Shown here piece after piece: positions 6,488-15,427 of a DNA stretch of 31,994 nt (its first letter is position 1; each line of letters begins with the position of its first letter). The stretch is from Pelotomaculum sp. UBA3103. GTDB lineage: Bacteria; Bacillota; Desulfotomaculia; Desulfotomaculales; Pelotomaculaceae. The position numbers and the translations under genes were made by a program. Below the pieces are notes generated by a model. That model did no database searches. It was given only the letters and a program-made list of their open reading frames with translations, and was not told the origin of the DNA. Location: the NCBI GenBank assembly GCA_002365855.1, contig DFAP01000071.1:70253-102246 (forward strand). Reading direction: 5' to 3'.

Positions 6488-9122
6488 CTTTTATCGCTCC
6501 TTCATAGCCGGATAAGTACTCCTTGGCGTAGTTAAGTTCTTCATTCCTGGTGCGGACAAGCCCATCCAGCCGTGCCTGCCAAACAGCATCCAGAGCGCTT
6601 TTAAAAGCAGGGCCGGGCATGAAACCCAGAGTTTGGAGATCCTTACCATTAATCGAAGGCCTGTCGTAAAAAATAGCCGACAGTACCTGGCGAAATCTTC
6701 TCCTTGCTACATAACTGTTAAGATAGGTTAAGATCAGCGGGTAGCTTTCCCTTGGAACTGCCATCACCCGCCTGGCCAGATCGCTCATAGTGGCCCCACC
6801 TGGATTTTGCAGCTCTTTAAAAGCGTTGAGCCATCCCGTCATGGCCAAATTGACCTTCTCAATCTGGCGTTTATTAAGGTGATACCTTTGACATACTTCC
6901 ATGGCCGTTTCCAGGGTGGCAAGGTGTAAAACGGCAAATAAATAAGCTATCCATGGTTCGTCCAGTTCCGCGAGATCCCAGGAACGGAGCACTTTAATAG
7001 AGCGTGGTATTTCATTCAGCACCCTGGCCGTATCTGCGAAAGATACATTCGGAAATAAAAAATCCCACATGTTAAGTTCTTTTAATCGGGAAAGCACTAG
7101 ATTTGGGCGGTTTTCCTGAAAGATGTGCTTTAACTCCTCCCAGATCCTCTCGATTGAAACCCTTTCCAGCATCCTGCTGCGGATAGCCTCTTTAGCCAGG
7201 ATCAAGGTCTGGGGCTCAATGTTGATATTGTATCGCTGCTCGAACCTAACCCCCCTCAACAAACGGGTTGGGTCTTCCACAAAACTGAGATTGTGCAGCA
7301 CCCGCAGCAGGCCTCGTTCGAGGTCTACCCTACCGCCAAAGAAATCCACAACATCCCCGAAATTTACTTTATTAAGAGAAACAGCCATCGCATTTATGGT
7401 GAAGTCCCGCCGGTACAGGTCCTGATGCAGTGAGGATGTTTCAATCTGAGGCATAGCTGCTGGATGCTGGTAAAATTCGACTCTTGCCGTTGCCACATCA
7501 ACCTGGTGACCGCTCGAAAAAATTACAGTGGCAGTTCTGAATTTAGGGTGAACCCTGACACGGCCACCGTAATCCAAAGACAGTGCCCTGGCCAGTTCGA
7601 TCCCGTCACCCTCAACAACCAGATCTATATCCAGACACTCCATTCCAAGAAGGAGATCACGTACTATCCCGCCAGCTGCATATATCCTGTGCCCCAACTT
7701 TGAGGCAACCTCCCCGGCGCGCTCAATGATATTAACATATTCAGCTGACAAGCCCCTGTAGATCAATTCCCTGATGTTGTTTTGGGTAAGATCATAGCAA
7801 CTTCTGACCGTATGAACCTTTTCTTGACGGCCATGCAGTTTGCCGTGCAATGTGCGCAGAACATCTGTCCGCGAAACAATTCCCACCAGCTTCCCTTCTT
7901 TTAATACAGGAAGCCTGCCTATATCGTGCTCGATCATTAACTCGCGAATCTCTGACACAGGCGCCTCAGGTCTGATTATTACAAGGTTGCTGGTCATAAA
8001 ACCCTTAACTGGAGCGTGACCAAGTCCATGGTGGGCAGCCTTTTCCACATCGCGGCGGGATATTACTCCTACTACCTGACCATTTTTGATAACAGGGAGA
8101 CCGGTATGTCCGTATCGCAGCATGATCCTGCCGGCCTCTTCTATGATAGTGTTGGGTGTAATTGTTTTTACCGGACTGGACATGATATCCGCCGCAGTGA
8201 CTGGCGAACGTATTTTTAGCCTGATGGCGTCCAGCAGGCGAGCCGTCACCTCTTCTACCCGCGCTCTTTTGACGATGGCGGAAGCCGCTGAAGGATGCCC
8301 TCCCCCACCCAAGACCTCAAGCACCTCTTGCACACTTACTTCTGGAACACTGCTGCGAGCTACTACGTAAACCCGGTCTTCCATCTCCACAACAGTGAAG
8401 ACAGCATCAAGATGAGCAAAATCCACAAGTTTATGTGTCAGTAAGTCGAGCCCTCCCACAAACTCGTCCACATTCCCCCTGGCTATTAGAAATTTGATGC
8501 CGTTTATTTCGTAACGTTCAGCTGAAACGAGCAAGGTTTTTAACAAAAGTCTTTGTTCTTCTGTCAGAGGGCGATCCAGGAACTCTGCCACTACGGCAAG
8601 ATTAGCGCCGTGGGCCAGCAGGTATGCTACTGCTTCGGCATCCCTGGACGTGGTATTAGAAAAAACCAGGGAACCAGTATCCTCATAGATACCCATTGAA
8701 AAGATGGTTGCCTCCATGGAGGTTATATCCAGACCATTTTCCCTGATTTTTTCCACAAGCAAGGTAGTTGTAGCGCCAACCATTTCCACGACTTCTAATG
8801 AACCTCTGGCATCCCCCTCTCCCGGGGGATGGTGATCGTAGATGTGTACATCAACGCCTGGCCTTTCCAGTATTTTCGCCAGTTTATCAAGTCTCCCAGG
8901 AGATTTTGTATCTACCAGAACTACTTTGTCAACCAGGTTTATTTCGATGTCGCGTACTGTCCTCACATTCAGGGTATCTTTATGAAGAGACATGAACTCT
9001 TCAACATTTCTCAAAAGGGGTCCGGGGAAAACCATAACCGCACGGGGATATAATTTTTTAGCAGCTACCATGGATGCCAGGCCATCGAGGTCGGTATTCA
9101 TATGAGTTGTAATAATCTCCAT
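6480..9122 (-). CDS. DHH-CBS-tRNA nucleotidyltransferase fusion (A-adding/CCA-type)
   Basis: A protein of about 880 residues with three parts. Residues 1-300 are a DHH/DHHA1 phosphoesterase: HMNTDLDG near 10, DHHPPGEGD near 98 and GGGGHPSAAS near 273. Residues 310-430 hold two CBS domains (VTAADIMSSPV, VKGFMTSNLV), which usually bind adenyl nucleotides. Residues 470-880 are a class II nucleotidyltransferase: AGGIVRDLLLG near 484 with catalytic aspartates in DIDLV, then RRDFTINAMA and EDPTRLLRGVRFEQRY. The layout is known from some Deltaproteobacteria, Aquificales and Peptococcaceae, where the transferase part adds A (or CCA) to tRNA 3' ends. I chose ATG at 9122, 7 bases after GGGGG, over the TTG two codons upstream. 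It overlaps the protease gene by 8 bases. Confidence 0.92.
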   Translation of the reverse strand: MEIITTHMNTDLDGLASMVAAKKLYPRAVMVFPGPLLRNVEEFMSLHKDTLNVRTVRDIEINLVDKVVLVDTKSPGRLDKLAKILERPGVDVHIYDHHPPGEGDARGSLEVVEMVGATTTLLVEKIRENGLDITSMEATIFSMGIYEDTGSLVFSNTTSRDAEAVAYLLAHGANLAVVAEFLDRPLTEEQRLLLKTLLVSAERYEINGIKFLIARGNVDEFVGGLDLLTHKLVDFAHLDAVFTVVEMEDRVYVVARSSVPEVSVQEVLEVLGGGGHPSAASAIVKRARVEEVTARLLDAIRLKIRSPVTAADIMSSPVKTITPNTIIEEAGRIMLRYGHTGLPVIKNGQVVGVISRRDVEKAAHHGLGHAPVKGFMTSNLVIIRPEAPVSEIRELMIEHDIGRLPVLKEGKLVGIVSRTDVLRTLHGKLHGRQEKVHTVRSCYDLTQNNIRELIYRGLSAEYVNIIERAGEVASKLGHRIYAAGGIVRDLLLGMECLDIDLVVEGDGIELARALSLDYGGRVRVHPKFRTATVIFSSGHQVDVATARVEFYQHPAAMPQIETSSLHQDLYRRDFTINAMAVSLNKVNFGDVVDFFGGRVDLERGLLRVLHNLSFVEDPTRLLRGVRFEQRYNINIEPQTLILAKEAIRSRMLERVSIERIWEELKHIFQENRPNLVLSRLKELNMWDFLFPNVSFADTARVLNEIPRSIKVLRSWDLAELDEPWIAYLFAVLHLATLETAMEVCQRYHLNKRQIEKVNLAMTGWLNAFKELQNPGGATMSDLARRVMAVPRESYPLILTYLNSYVARRRFRQVLSAIFYDRPSINGKDLQTLGFMPGPAFKSALDAVWQARLDGLVRTRNEELNYAKEYLSGYEGAIKGV

Positions 9123-9221
9123 AACCAAACCCCCGGCTTACTTTTTTTAGCCCATAAAACGAAAAAAACCCGCACCATGTCTTTACAAATATGCATTATA
9201 TTATACCATACAACCCCACTC

Positions 9222-9246
9222 AAAAAAAGCGCCTGTTTGGGCGCTT
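9222..9246 (-). terminator. Intrinsic terminator after lysA
   Basis: On the minus strand AAGCGCC, 6-base loop, GGCGCTT followed by five further T residues. It lies about 65 bases after the lysA stop and upstream of the nucleotidyltransferase gene. Confidence 0.85.
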
Positions 9247-9311
9247 AATTGGCTGGGGGGAAGGCAGCGGGCTACAGGGTGACACGTTAAAGCCCGCAAT
9301 GTATTTACTAA

Positions 9312-10625
9312 TTATTTCTTCATCCTGTCGGGTATTATGTCGTTCCTAAGTAGATCTTTATAGCTCTCCCGATGGTTGATCAAGTCAGCCTGACCGCCAC
9401 CCACAAGCACCATCGCCGGGCGCGGCAAACGGTTGTAGTTCATGGACATGGAATAATTATATGCCCCTGTGCATGAAACTGCCAGTATGTCTCCCGGTTC
9501 CACTTCGGGTAGCTCAATATCCCAGATCAACATATCGCCTGACTCGCAGCATTTACCAGCCACAGATACCAAATCTGATGGCTCTTGACCGGCTTTGTTA
9601 GCCAGGCAGGCCTCGTAGCGGGACTGGTACAGGGCGGGCCTTGGATTGTCACCCATCCCGCCATCCACAGCAATATATTTTCGAATACCGGGTATTTCCT
9701 TAATCGAACCGACGGTATACAATGTGCTTCCGGCGGGTCCAATAATTGAACGGCCTGGTTCCACGATAACTTTGGGAGCAGGTAAATCAAATTCTACCGC
9801 TTTGTCCAGTACTGTAGACATAATTATGTCAGCGTATTCTTCTATCTGTGGCGCCTGGTCTCCCTCAGCGTAATACACACCCAACCCGCCGCCAAAATCC
9901 ATTTCTTCTATATAATATCCTGTCTTTTCATGAACAAGGCGGGCAAATGACATCATAACTTCCACGGTATGGGCATAAGAACTAAGCTCAAATATCTGGG
10001 AGCCGATATGGCAGTGCAGACCGTTCAAAGTTATGTTGCGTAAATCCAAAGCAGTTTCGACAGCAGCCATGGCCTGGCCGTTTTCAATAACCAGGCCAAA
10101 TTTGGAATCAATCTGCCCGGTTTTTATATACTCATGTGTATGCGCCTCTATACCCGGGGTCAATCTTAACAGCACTGAAGCGTTTAAACCGGCTTCCCAG
10201 GCCATTCTGTTTATTAACTCCAACTCATATAGATTATCGACGACTATCCGGCCGACTCCAGCCTCCAGGGCCATTGCCAGCTCCAGGACCGATTTGTTGT
10301 TACCGTGAAAATATAATCTCTCAACCGGAAAACCTGCGCTAAGTGCGGTATACAGCTCACCACCCGAAACCACATCAAGACTCAATCCCTCTTCATCCAT
10401 AATGCGGCAAACAGCCATATTAAAAAGGGCCTTTCCGGCGTAAGCAACCTCCGCGCCGTACTTTTGTCTAAAGGAGTTCTGGTAAATACGACATTTTTCC
10501 CGGATATCAGCTTCATCCAATACATAGAGAGGTGTCCCGAATTCACTTGCCAGATCAACGGCGTCACACCCTCCTATCTCCAGGTGTCCTATTTCATTGA
10601 TGCGCATGGTGCCATTAAGCCTCAT
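9312..10625 (-). CDS. lysA: Diaminopimelate decarboxylase
   Basis: A protein of about 437 residues, a fold-type III PLP enzyme that converts meso-diaminopimelate to L-lysine, the last step of lysine synthesis. The PLP lysine is in AYAGKALFN (about Lys65). HCHIGSQIF, the phosphate-binding EPGRSIIGPAG and the active-site CCESGD are all present, as is GAYNYSMSMNYN near the end. Length is usual. I chose the ATG at 10625, 7 bases after GGGGG, rather than the TTG at 10631. It is a single gene bounded by hairpins on both sides. The 158 bases upstream show no lysine-riboswitch-sized structure. Confidence 0.95.
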   Translation of the reverse strand: MRLNGTMRINEIGHLEIGGCDAVDLASEFGTPLYVLDEADIREKCRIYQNSFRQKYGAEVAYAGKALFNMAVCRIMDEEGLSLDVVSGGELYTALSAGFPVERLYFHGNNKSVLELAMALEAGVGRIVVDNLYELELINRMAWEAGLNASVLLRLTPGIEAHTHEYIKTGQIDSKFGLVIENGQAMAAVETALDLRNITLNGLHCHIGSQIFELSSYAHTVEVMMSFARLVHEKTGYYIEEMDFGGGLGVYYAEGDQAPQIEEYADIIMSTVLDKAVEFDLPAPKVIVEPGRSIIGPAGSTLYTVGSIKEIPGIRKYIAVDGGMGDNPRPALYQSRYEACLANKAGQEPSDLVSVAGKCCESGDMLIWDIELPEVEPGDILAVSCTGAYNYSMSMNYNRLPRPAMVLVGGGQADLINHRESYKDLLRNDIIPDRMKK

Positions 10626-10741
10626 TTCCAAACCCCCTGTAAAAATCCGGCGTATTAAGTTTATTTAAGGTATGCGTGTGATTAAATAAAAGTTTCCGAA
10701 TAAAACTCTATATTTACTACCAGTTAATTATATTAAAATAA

Positions 10742-10766
10742 GGGGCATTCCGATTTCGGATGCCCC
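10742..10766 (-). terminator. Hairpin terminator after the trpB-like gene
   Basis: GGGGCATTCCGA and TCGGATGCCCC pair with one bulged base. The minus-strand continuation is T-rich (TTATTTTAATATAA). It lies 24 bases past the stop at 10790. Confidence 0.75.
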
Positions 10767-10789
10767 GAAAATATAATATCTTGTAAAAT

Positions 10790-12148
10790 TTATACTTTAG
10801 GTAAATTTTTCAACGATTTTTTCAGGCAATCCTCCGGCAAGGGGTAGTCCACCAGTTTGCCTTCCAGGTAGGTGTCGTATGACGGCAAATCCAACAGACC
10901 ATGGCCGCTGAGGTTAAAGAGGATAGTTTTGGCTTCCCCGGACTCTTTAGCAGCAAGAGCTTCTTCTACTACCGCATGTATAGCGTGGGAAGATTCAGGC
11001 GCTGGAACTATGCCCTCACATTTAGCAAACAGAATACCTGATTCGAAAACTACAGTTTGGCCATAGGCGCATGCCTCGGCAATACCGTCATGCACCAGCT
11101 GACTCACCAAAGGCGACTCGCCGTGATAGCGCAGTCCACCAGCATGAATGCCGGGAGGCATAAAATCACTGCCTAAAGTATACATCCAGAGAAGCGGTGT
11201 AAACCCGGCCACATCTCCAAAGTCATAGCCGAAATGTCCGCGTGTCAGCGTCGGACAGGCGCTGGGCTCAACGGCCAGCAGCCTAACCTTGGAACCATTG
11301 GCGATCTTATCGTGAGCGAATGGAAAGGTAATTCCTCCAAAGTTGCTGCCGCCTCCGCAGCAGGCGATGACCACATCAGGGTAGGCATCTATTTTTGCCA
11401 ACTGCTCTTTTGCTTCAAGTCCTATAACAGTCTGGTGCAGAAGAACGTGGTTCAAAACGCTCCCCAGTGAATAGTTTGTGTCGTCACGTCCTGCCGCGTC
11501 TTCTACCGCCTCACTGATGGCCATACCAAGGCTGCCTAAAGATTCAGGGTCAGAAGCCAGGATCTGCCGGCCTGAACTGGTCCGTTCGCTGGGGCTTGCT
11601 ATCACCTCTGCACCGAATACATGCATCATCGAGCGCCGGTAAGGCTTCTGGTGATAGCTTACCTTTACCATGTAGACGGTACATTCCATACCGAAGAAGT
11701 TACATGCTTGTGAAAGCGCAACTCCCCACTGGCCTGCTCCCGTTTCTGTGGCGATTCGTTTAATTCCCTCTACTTTATTGAAATACGCCTGTGGTACAGC
11801 TGTGTTCAACTTATGGCTTCCTGCAGGGCTGGCTCCCTCATACTTATAATATATTTTAGCCGGGGTACCCAGCGCCTTCTCCAGGCGAGCTGCCCGGCGA
11901 AGTGGGGAAGGACGCCACAGCTTGTAGATTTCCTGCACCTCTTCAGGAATCTCTATCCAGCGCTCCCTGGTAACCTCCTGCATGATCAGTCCCATCGGGA
12001 AAATAGGCGAAAGGTCATCAGGCCCGATAGGCTGTTTGGTCCCCGGGTGCAGCGGGGGCTTTGGCAGATTTTTCATGTCCGCCTGGATGTTGTACCATGC
12101 TTTAGGCATTTCCCTTTCTGTGAGTATTACTTCGTTGGTTTCACTCAT
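10790..12148 (-). CDS. trpB: TrpB2-type tryptophan synthase beta chain
   Basis: A 452-residue PLP enzyme of the TrpB2 (TrpB-like) branch, longer than the usual ~400-residue TrpB1. The PLP lysine is in GSHKLNTA (Lys113), and the phosphate-cradle [10 protein letters not shown] is present. An N-terminal extension with [20 protein letters not shown] is typical of TrpB2. TrpB2 proteins condense indole with serine, often without a TrpA partner. No trpA or other trp gene is beside it, so a salvage role for indole is likely, but that is inference. The ATG follows GAGGAG. A promoter candidate lies just upstream. Confidence 0.93.
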   Translation of the reverse strand: MSETNEVILTEREMPKAWYNIQADMKNLPKPPLHPGTKQPIGPDDLSPIFPMGLIMQEVTRERWIEIPEEVQEIYKLWRPSPLRRAARLEKALGTPAKIYYKYEGASPAGSHKLNTAVPQAYFNKVEGIKRIATETGAGQWGVALSQACNFFGMECTVYMVKVSYHQKPYRRSMMHVFGAEVIASPSERTSSGRQILASDPESLGSLGMAISEAVEDAAGRDDTNYSLGSVLNHVLLHQTVIGLEAKEQLAKIDAYPDVVIACCGGGSNFGGITFPFAHDKIANGSKVRLLAVEPSACPTLTRGHFGYDFGDVAGFTPLLWMYTLGSDFMPPGIHAGGLRYHGESPLVSQLVHDGIAEACAYGQTVVFESGILFAKCEGIVPAPESSHAIHAVVEEALAAKESGEAKTILFNLSGHGLLDLPSYDTYLEGKLVDYPLPEDCLKKSLKNLPKV

Positions 12149-12205
12149 CTCTTCTTTTTCTCCTCTCTACTCTTTGATATTTTGACTTTTAAAAACATTA
12201 AAGAC

Positions 12206-12234
12206 ATTTTATCTTAAAGAGTCATTGTGTACAA
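12206..12234 (-). promoter_or_regulatory. Candidate sigma-A promoter for the trpB-like gene
   Basis: On the minus strand TTGTAC (12229-12234), 17 bases, TAAAAT (12206-12211). The -10 matches five of six bases; the -35 matches only its first three. It lies about 60 bases upstream of the ATG. Confidence 0.4.
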
Positions 12235-12250
12235 TATCCTGTCATTAAAG

Positions 12251-13228
12251 TCAGCTAATTTTTTCTTTCTGGTTAATGACGTTACCCCACTTACCGCAGC
12301 GATCGCCCCAACGCGCTATAATAATTCCACCTTCAGCTATCTCAACAACCTCACACTGGTTGGCGCATCCGGAACACTCAAAGCTGCCGGCCTTATATTC
12401 CGTGTCGGATACAAGAAAGCCCTTAAACTGGCTTTGCCCTTTTTTGGCTACTGCTTCCCTGGCCAGCAGCGCCGCTCCAACAGCCCCCATGACGTTATAA
12501 TATGTAGGCACCTGAATCGGCAGCCTCAACGCTTTTTCAAAAGCTCTAACCATACCCATATTGGCCGCGACTCCACCTTGAAAAACTACTGGCGACAGGA
12601 TCTCTTTGCCCTTACCTAAATTATTCAAGTAGTTTCTAACCAGCGCCTCGCAAAGACCTGCCAGAATGTCAGAAAGATCACAACCCATCTGCTGCTTGTG
12701 GATCATATCAGATTCTGCAAAAACTGCGCAGCGCCCGGCAATACCCACCGGCGTTTTGGATTTAAGTGCGATTTCACCGAACTCTTCAATAGGAATATTC
12801 AGCCGGGCAGCCTGTTGATCCAAAAACGAACCGGTGCCAGCCGCGCAAACATTGTTCATGGAAAAATCTGACACCACCCCGCTGCGAAGAATGATAATTT
12901 TAGAATCTTGGCCGCCAATTTCCAAGATCGTCTGCACACCGGGAACCAGCGTGGAAGAAGCGACAGCATGGGCAGTAATTTCATTTTTTATCGCGTCAGC
13001 TCTTACAATAATACCTGCCAGGCTCCTGCCGCTGCCGGTTGTGCCGACACCCCGTATTTTAACACCCGGAGGCATACTTTCCCTCAGTTTTCTAAGGCCT
13101 TTTTGCACCGCTGTAATGGGCTGCCCCTGAGTTCTCAGATATATTGGATCACGCACAATGCCATCTTCGTCCATAAATACGACGTTGGTGCTTACTGAGC
13201 CCACATCAATTCCTATATACCCCTTCAC
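12251..13228 (-). CDS. BcrA/BadF/HgdC-type acyl-CoA dehydratase activase ATPase
   Basis: A 325-residue ASKHA-fold ATPase of the family that drives one electron into 2-hydroxyacyl-CoA dehydratases or benzoyl-CoA reductases. Nucleotide-site motifs are GIDVGSVSTNVV (residues 6-17), GVGTTGSGR (60-68) and EIGGQDSKIIIL (103-114). Cys128 (NNVCAAGTGS) and Cys167 (AGRCAVFAESD) match the cysteines that hold the [4Fe-4S] cluster between two HgdC subunits. An extra C-terminal module carries CxxCxxxC (285, 288, 292) and Cys311 in GDRCGKW, absent from simple HgdC; it could bind a second metal centre. The GTG start directly follows the TAG of the upstream gene, with AAGGAGG inside that gene. Its partner enzyme is not an ordinary HgdAB pair. 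Confidence 0.9.
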   Translation of the reverse strand: MKGYIGIDVGSVSTNVVFMDEDGIVRDPIYLRTQGQPITAVQKGLRKLRESMPPGVKIRGVGTTGSGRSLAGIIVRADAIKNEITAHAVASSTLVPGVQTILEIGGQDSKIIILRSGVVSDFSMNNVCAAGTGSFLDQQAARLNIPIEEFGEIALKSKTPVGIAGRCAVFAESDMIHKQQMGCDLSDILAGLCEALVRNYLNNLGKGKEILSPVVFQGGVAANMGMVRAFEKALRLPIQVPTYYNVMGAVGAALLAREAVAKKGQSQFKGFLVSDTEYKAGSFECSGCANQCEVVEIAEGGIIIARWGDRCGKWGNVINQKEKIS

Positions 13229-14323
13229 CTATAAAGCCTCCTTTACTGTTTTTCTCCGATCCAACAGATCTACAAAAGCTTCCAAACGTGTCATTAAACC
13301 TGCTTCACCGGTATGCTCGTCCATTATCAATGTTAATACCGGTATACTATAATCCTTGCTCATAACCGGCAGGATACTTTCAGCCACAATTTCCGGCATA
13401 CAGGTAAATGGGAATACCTGAATTAGCCCATCATAGCCTGCCCTGGCGTAGTTTACCGCACTGCCAACAGTCTCTTGACCGTGTCCTCCTACAAAATGTC
13501 GAAGATATGGATGAGCTGCGCTGCAGGCTTCCTTTTTTGATCTCAGGCCTTTTGCCAGACCAAGAAAGATATGGTCATTTATCCACTCGCTTAAGTAAAT
13601 TGAACGGTTTACTTCTACACCAAGGCTTCCCAGGCGTCTTTCAATGTCCTGATTTGAAAAAGGATCCAGCAGAGTATAAATCTCTCCTATTACACCTACC
13701 TTAAGAACAGGCTTTTTTTCGTCCATAGCAACCCTTTTCATAATCATAGCGGCTTTTGACCTTGACTCTTTAAGCTCAGCCGGATTTGAAGCCAGATCTA
13801 TTAATTTCAGAGCCTCCTGGTATGCAGCGTCCGCGTTTCCCTGCGTCAACTCCCTTGGCCTAGTATAAAAAACATTCATCTCCAGATCATCCACGGTTCT
13901 GGCTTTCTGAAATCCAAAGCGGACAGCCTGATAGACCTGCCACCATGAACGGCTACCTGAAATATGCCTTATTTTAACCATTAATTCTGATGCGTGGCGT
14001 TCAGGCGGCTCCAGGACAATTAGTTCCATTTCATACCCTAGATCTTTTAAAATAGCGTGCTCGATTTGAGCATAGTAGCCAAAACGGCATGGACCGCATC
14101 CCCCTGCCATGATAATGGTGTCGGCGCCCAATTCCCTGGCCTCAATGAAGTTACCTAAATTTAACTTTAAAGGCAGACAGGCAAACTCCGGACTGTATTT
14201 TACACCCAGAGCGAGGGTTTTCTTACTGGACGGAGGGGGAATGACCACATCAACACCAAGGTATTGAAGCATTGCCTTAATAGAAATATAAAGGTTGCCC
14301 ATATGCGGAAATGTTGCTCTCAT
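13229..14323 (-). CDS. HgdB-like / acyl-CoA dehydratase activase-related protein (CoA protein activase type)
   Basis: A 364-residue protein without a confident function. It opens FPHMGN and contains PPPSSKKTLALG (29-40), EFACLPLKL (Cys49), GGCGPCRFGYY (Cys76, Cys79) and FPFTCMPEIV (Cys308), and ends with DEHTGEAG (335-342) and TRLEAFVD. The conserved cysteines and the CMPE motif recall HgdB-type dehydratase subunits that hold a [4Fe-4S] cluster. Several motifs are shared with the next gene upstream, so the two are paralogues and may pair. In many anaerobes a related segment lies at the C-terminal end of very large activase fusions; here it is a separate chain. The ATG follows GAAGAGG. It is 22 bases from the upstream gene and abuts the activase gene. 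Confidence 0.75.
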   Translation of the reverse strand: MRATFPHMGNLYISIKAMLQYLGVDVVIPPPSSKKTLALGVKYSPEFACLPLKLNLGNFIEARELGADTIIMAGGCGPCRFGYYAQIEHAILKDLGYEMELIVLEPPERHASELMVKIRHISGSRSWWQVYQAVRFGFQKARTVDDLEMNVFYTRPRELTQGNADAAYQEALKLIDLASNPAELKESRSKAAMIMKRVAMDEKKPVLKVGVIGEIYTLLDPFSNQDIERRLGSLGVEVNRSIYLSEWINDHIFLGLAKGLRSKKEACSAAHPYLRHFVGGHGQETVGSAVNYARAGYDGLIQVFPFTCMPEIVAESILPVMSKDYSIPVLTLIMDEHTGEAGLMTRLEAFVDLLDRRKTVKEAL

Positions 14324-14345
14324 TTTATTAACCTCTTCCGAAATA

Positions 14346-15323
14346 CTAGATTATTATTGCTTTTTTCCACATCACCATATCTAAAAATGCCTCCAACCTC
14401 GTCACTATACCAGCCTCCCCTGTATGTTCGTCAATGGTCAAATTTAAAAACGGCATGCCGGCAGCCCTGGCATATCGTTCTATTAAATCGCCTGTCATAG
14501 AGTCTGGTCCGCAGCCGAAAGCAGCCACGTGCACCATACCGCTCACATCATGGCGGTTTAGATAATACAGGGCCGCGCCGATCATATGCTGTCCAAGTGT
14601 CCAAAACAGTTTCTTGGGAAGACACGCGGCACACTTTTTGTAAATTTTTTCGGGCACATGTTCCGCTGTCAACACTGTGGCTCCCATAGAGCGGAGACGC
14701 TTGATGATGTTCATGCTGATATAAGAATCGTAAATGTTATAAGGGTGCCCGATTAATACAACATTAATATCTTGTGGTTCTGGCAGGTGTTCGTTTCTTA
14801 CCCGGTCTTCCATTACAGCCATCGCCTCCGAGGGCATCAATCCCAGTTGCAGAAGCCTGAAATATTTTTTCTGAACCTTTCGTGCCTGCCTGTAAGCGTT
14901 CCATATTTTAAAATGATTGCTTGTGATGAATCTGCCCGCTTCCTGGGCGGCAATGTAGGCGCCACTTTTATTCCTGTACATATTAACGTTAACATCAATG
15001 AGAGGGGGCAGCCCTTTTAGGTTACGGATCATATCTGGCAGACCCAAAAATTTAGGACATATATACTCTTTTTTTTCGATACTGACTATTCTCGGCAAAA
15101 AGATTAAGTCTGCTTTTGCTGCAAGATCCAGAACATGACCAAAAGTGAGTTTTATTGGGAGGCAGACCTCGTCAACTGCATTTTTTAATCCTTCCGCCAA
15201 AAGCCTCTTCGTCGAAGGGGGCGACAGCACTACCTCCGCACCCAGAGCCTCAAAGAAGACCTTCCACATGGGAAAATAATAATAATATAGAAGGGTCCTG
15301 GGGATGCCTACTTTTATTGGCAT
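14346..15323 (-). CDS. DUF2229 acyl-CoA dehydratase activase-related protein
   Basis: A 325-residue protein of the DUF2229 type. Residues 4-14 (KVGIPRTLLYY) are the family's usual start, followed by PPSTKRLLAEGLK (35-47), DEVCLPIKL (Cys54) and EYICPKFLGLPDMIR (Cys89). KCAACLP (231, 234) and AFGCGPDSM (Cys271) follow, and the end is DEHTGEAGIVTRLEAFLD (298-315). The pattern of cysteines suggests an iron-sulphur site. It matches the downstream protein in the PPS-K, CLP-KL and DEHTGEAG-TRLEAF segments but lacks its CGPC and CMPE cysteines. The ATG follows TGGAGG. It is the first gene of the three-gene operon, 104 bases after spoVAEa. Function unknown. Confidence 0.8.
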   Translation of the reverse strand: MPIKVGIPRTLLYYYYFPMWKVFFEALGAEVVLSPPSTKRLLAEGLKNAVDEVCLPIKLTFGHVLDLAAKADLIFLPRIVSIEKKEYICPKFLGLPDMIRNLKGLPPLIDVNVNMYRNKSGAYIAAQEAGRFITSNHFKIWNAYRQARKVQKKYFRLLQLGLMPSEAMAVMEDRVRNEHLPEPQDINVVLIGHPYNIYDSYISMNIIKRLRSMGATVLTAEHVPEKIYKKCAACLPKKLFWTLGQHMIGAALYYLNRHDVSGMVHVAAFGCGPDSMTGDLIERYARAAGMPFLNLTIDEHTGEAGIVTRLEAFLDMVMWKKAIII

Positions 15324-15427
15324 TCAAATACCTCCAGAATTTAATTGTGCACTCGCAAAACTAATATATTTTAGACCCGGCAAAAAACTTAATAAGTTCT
15401 TAAGTTCTATCCTCTTCCTGATTTAGT

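Noticed and set aside
10626..10789. Lysine riboswitch before lysA
   Set aside because: The region is AT-rich and too short, with only the trpB terminator hairpin visible.
15386..15398. Possible terminator after spoVAEa or before the DUF2229 operon
   Set aside because: Only a 5-bp AT-rich stem (AACTT-AATT-type), too weak to call.
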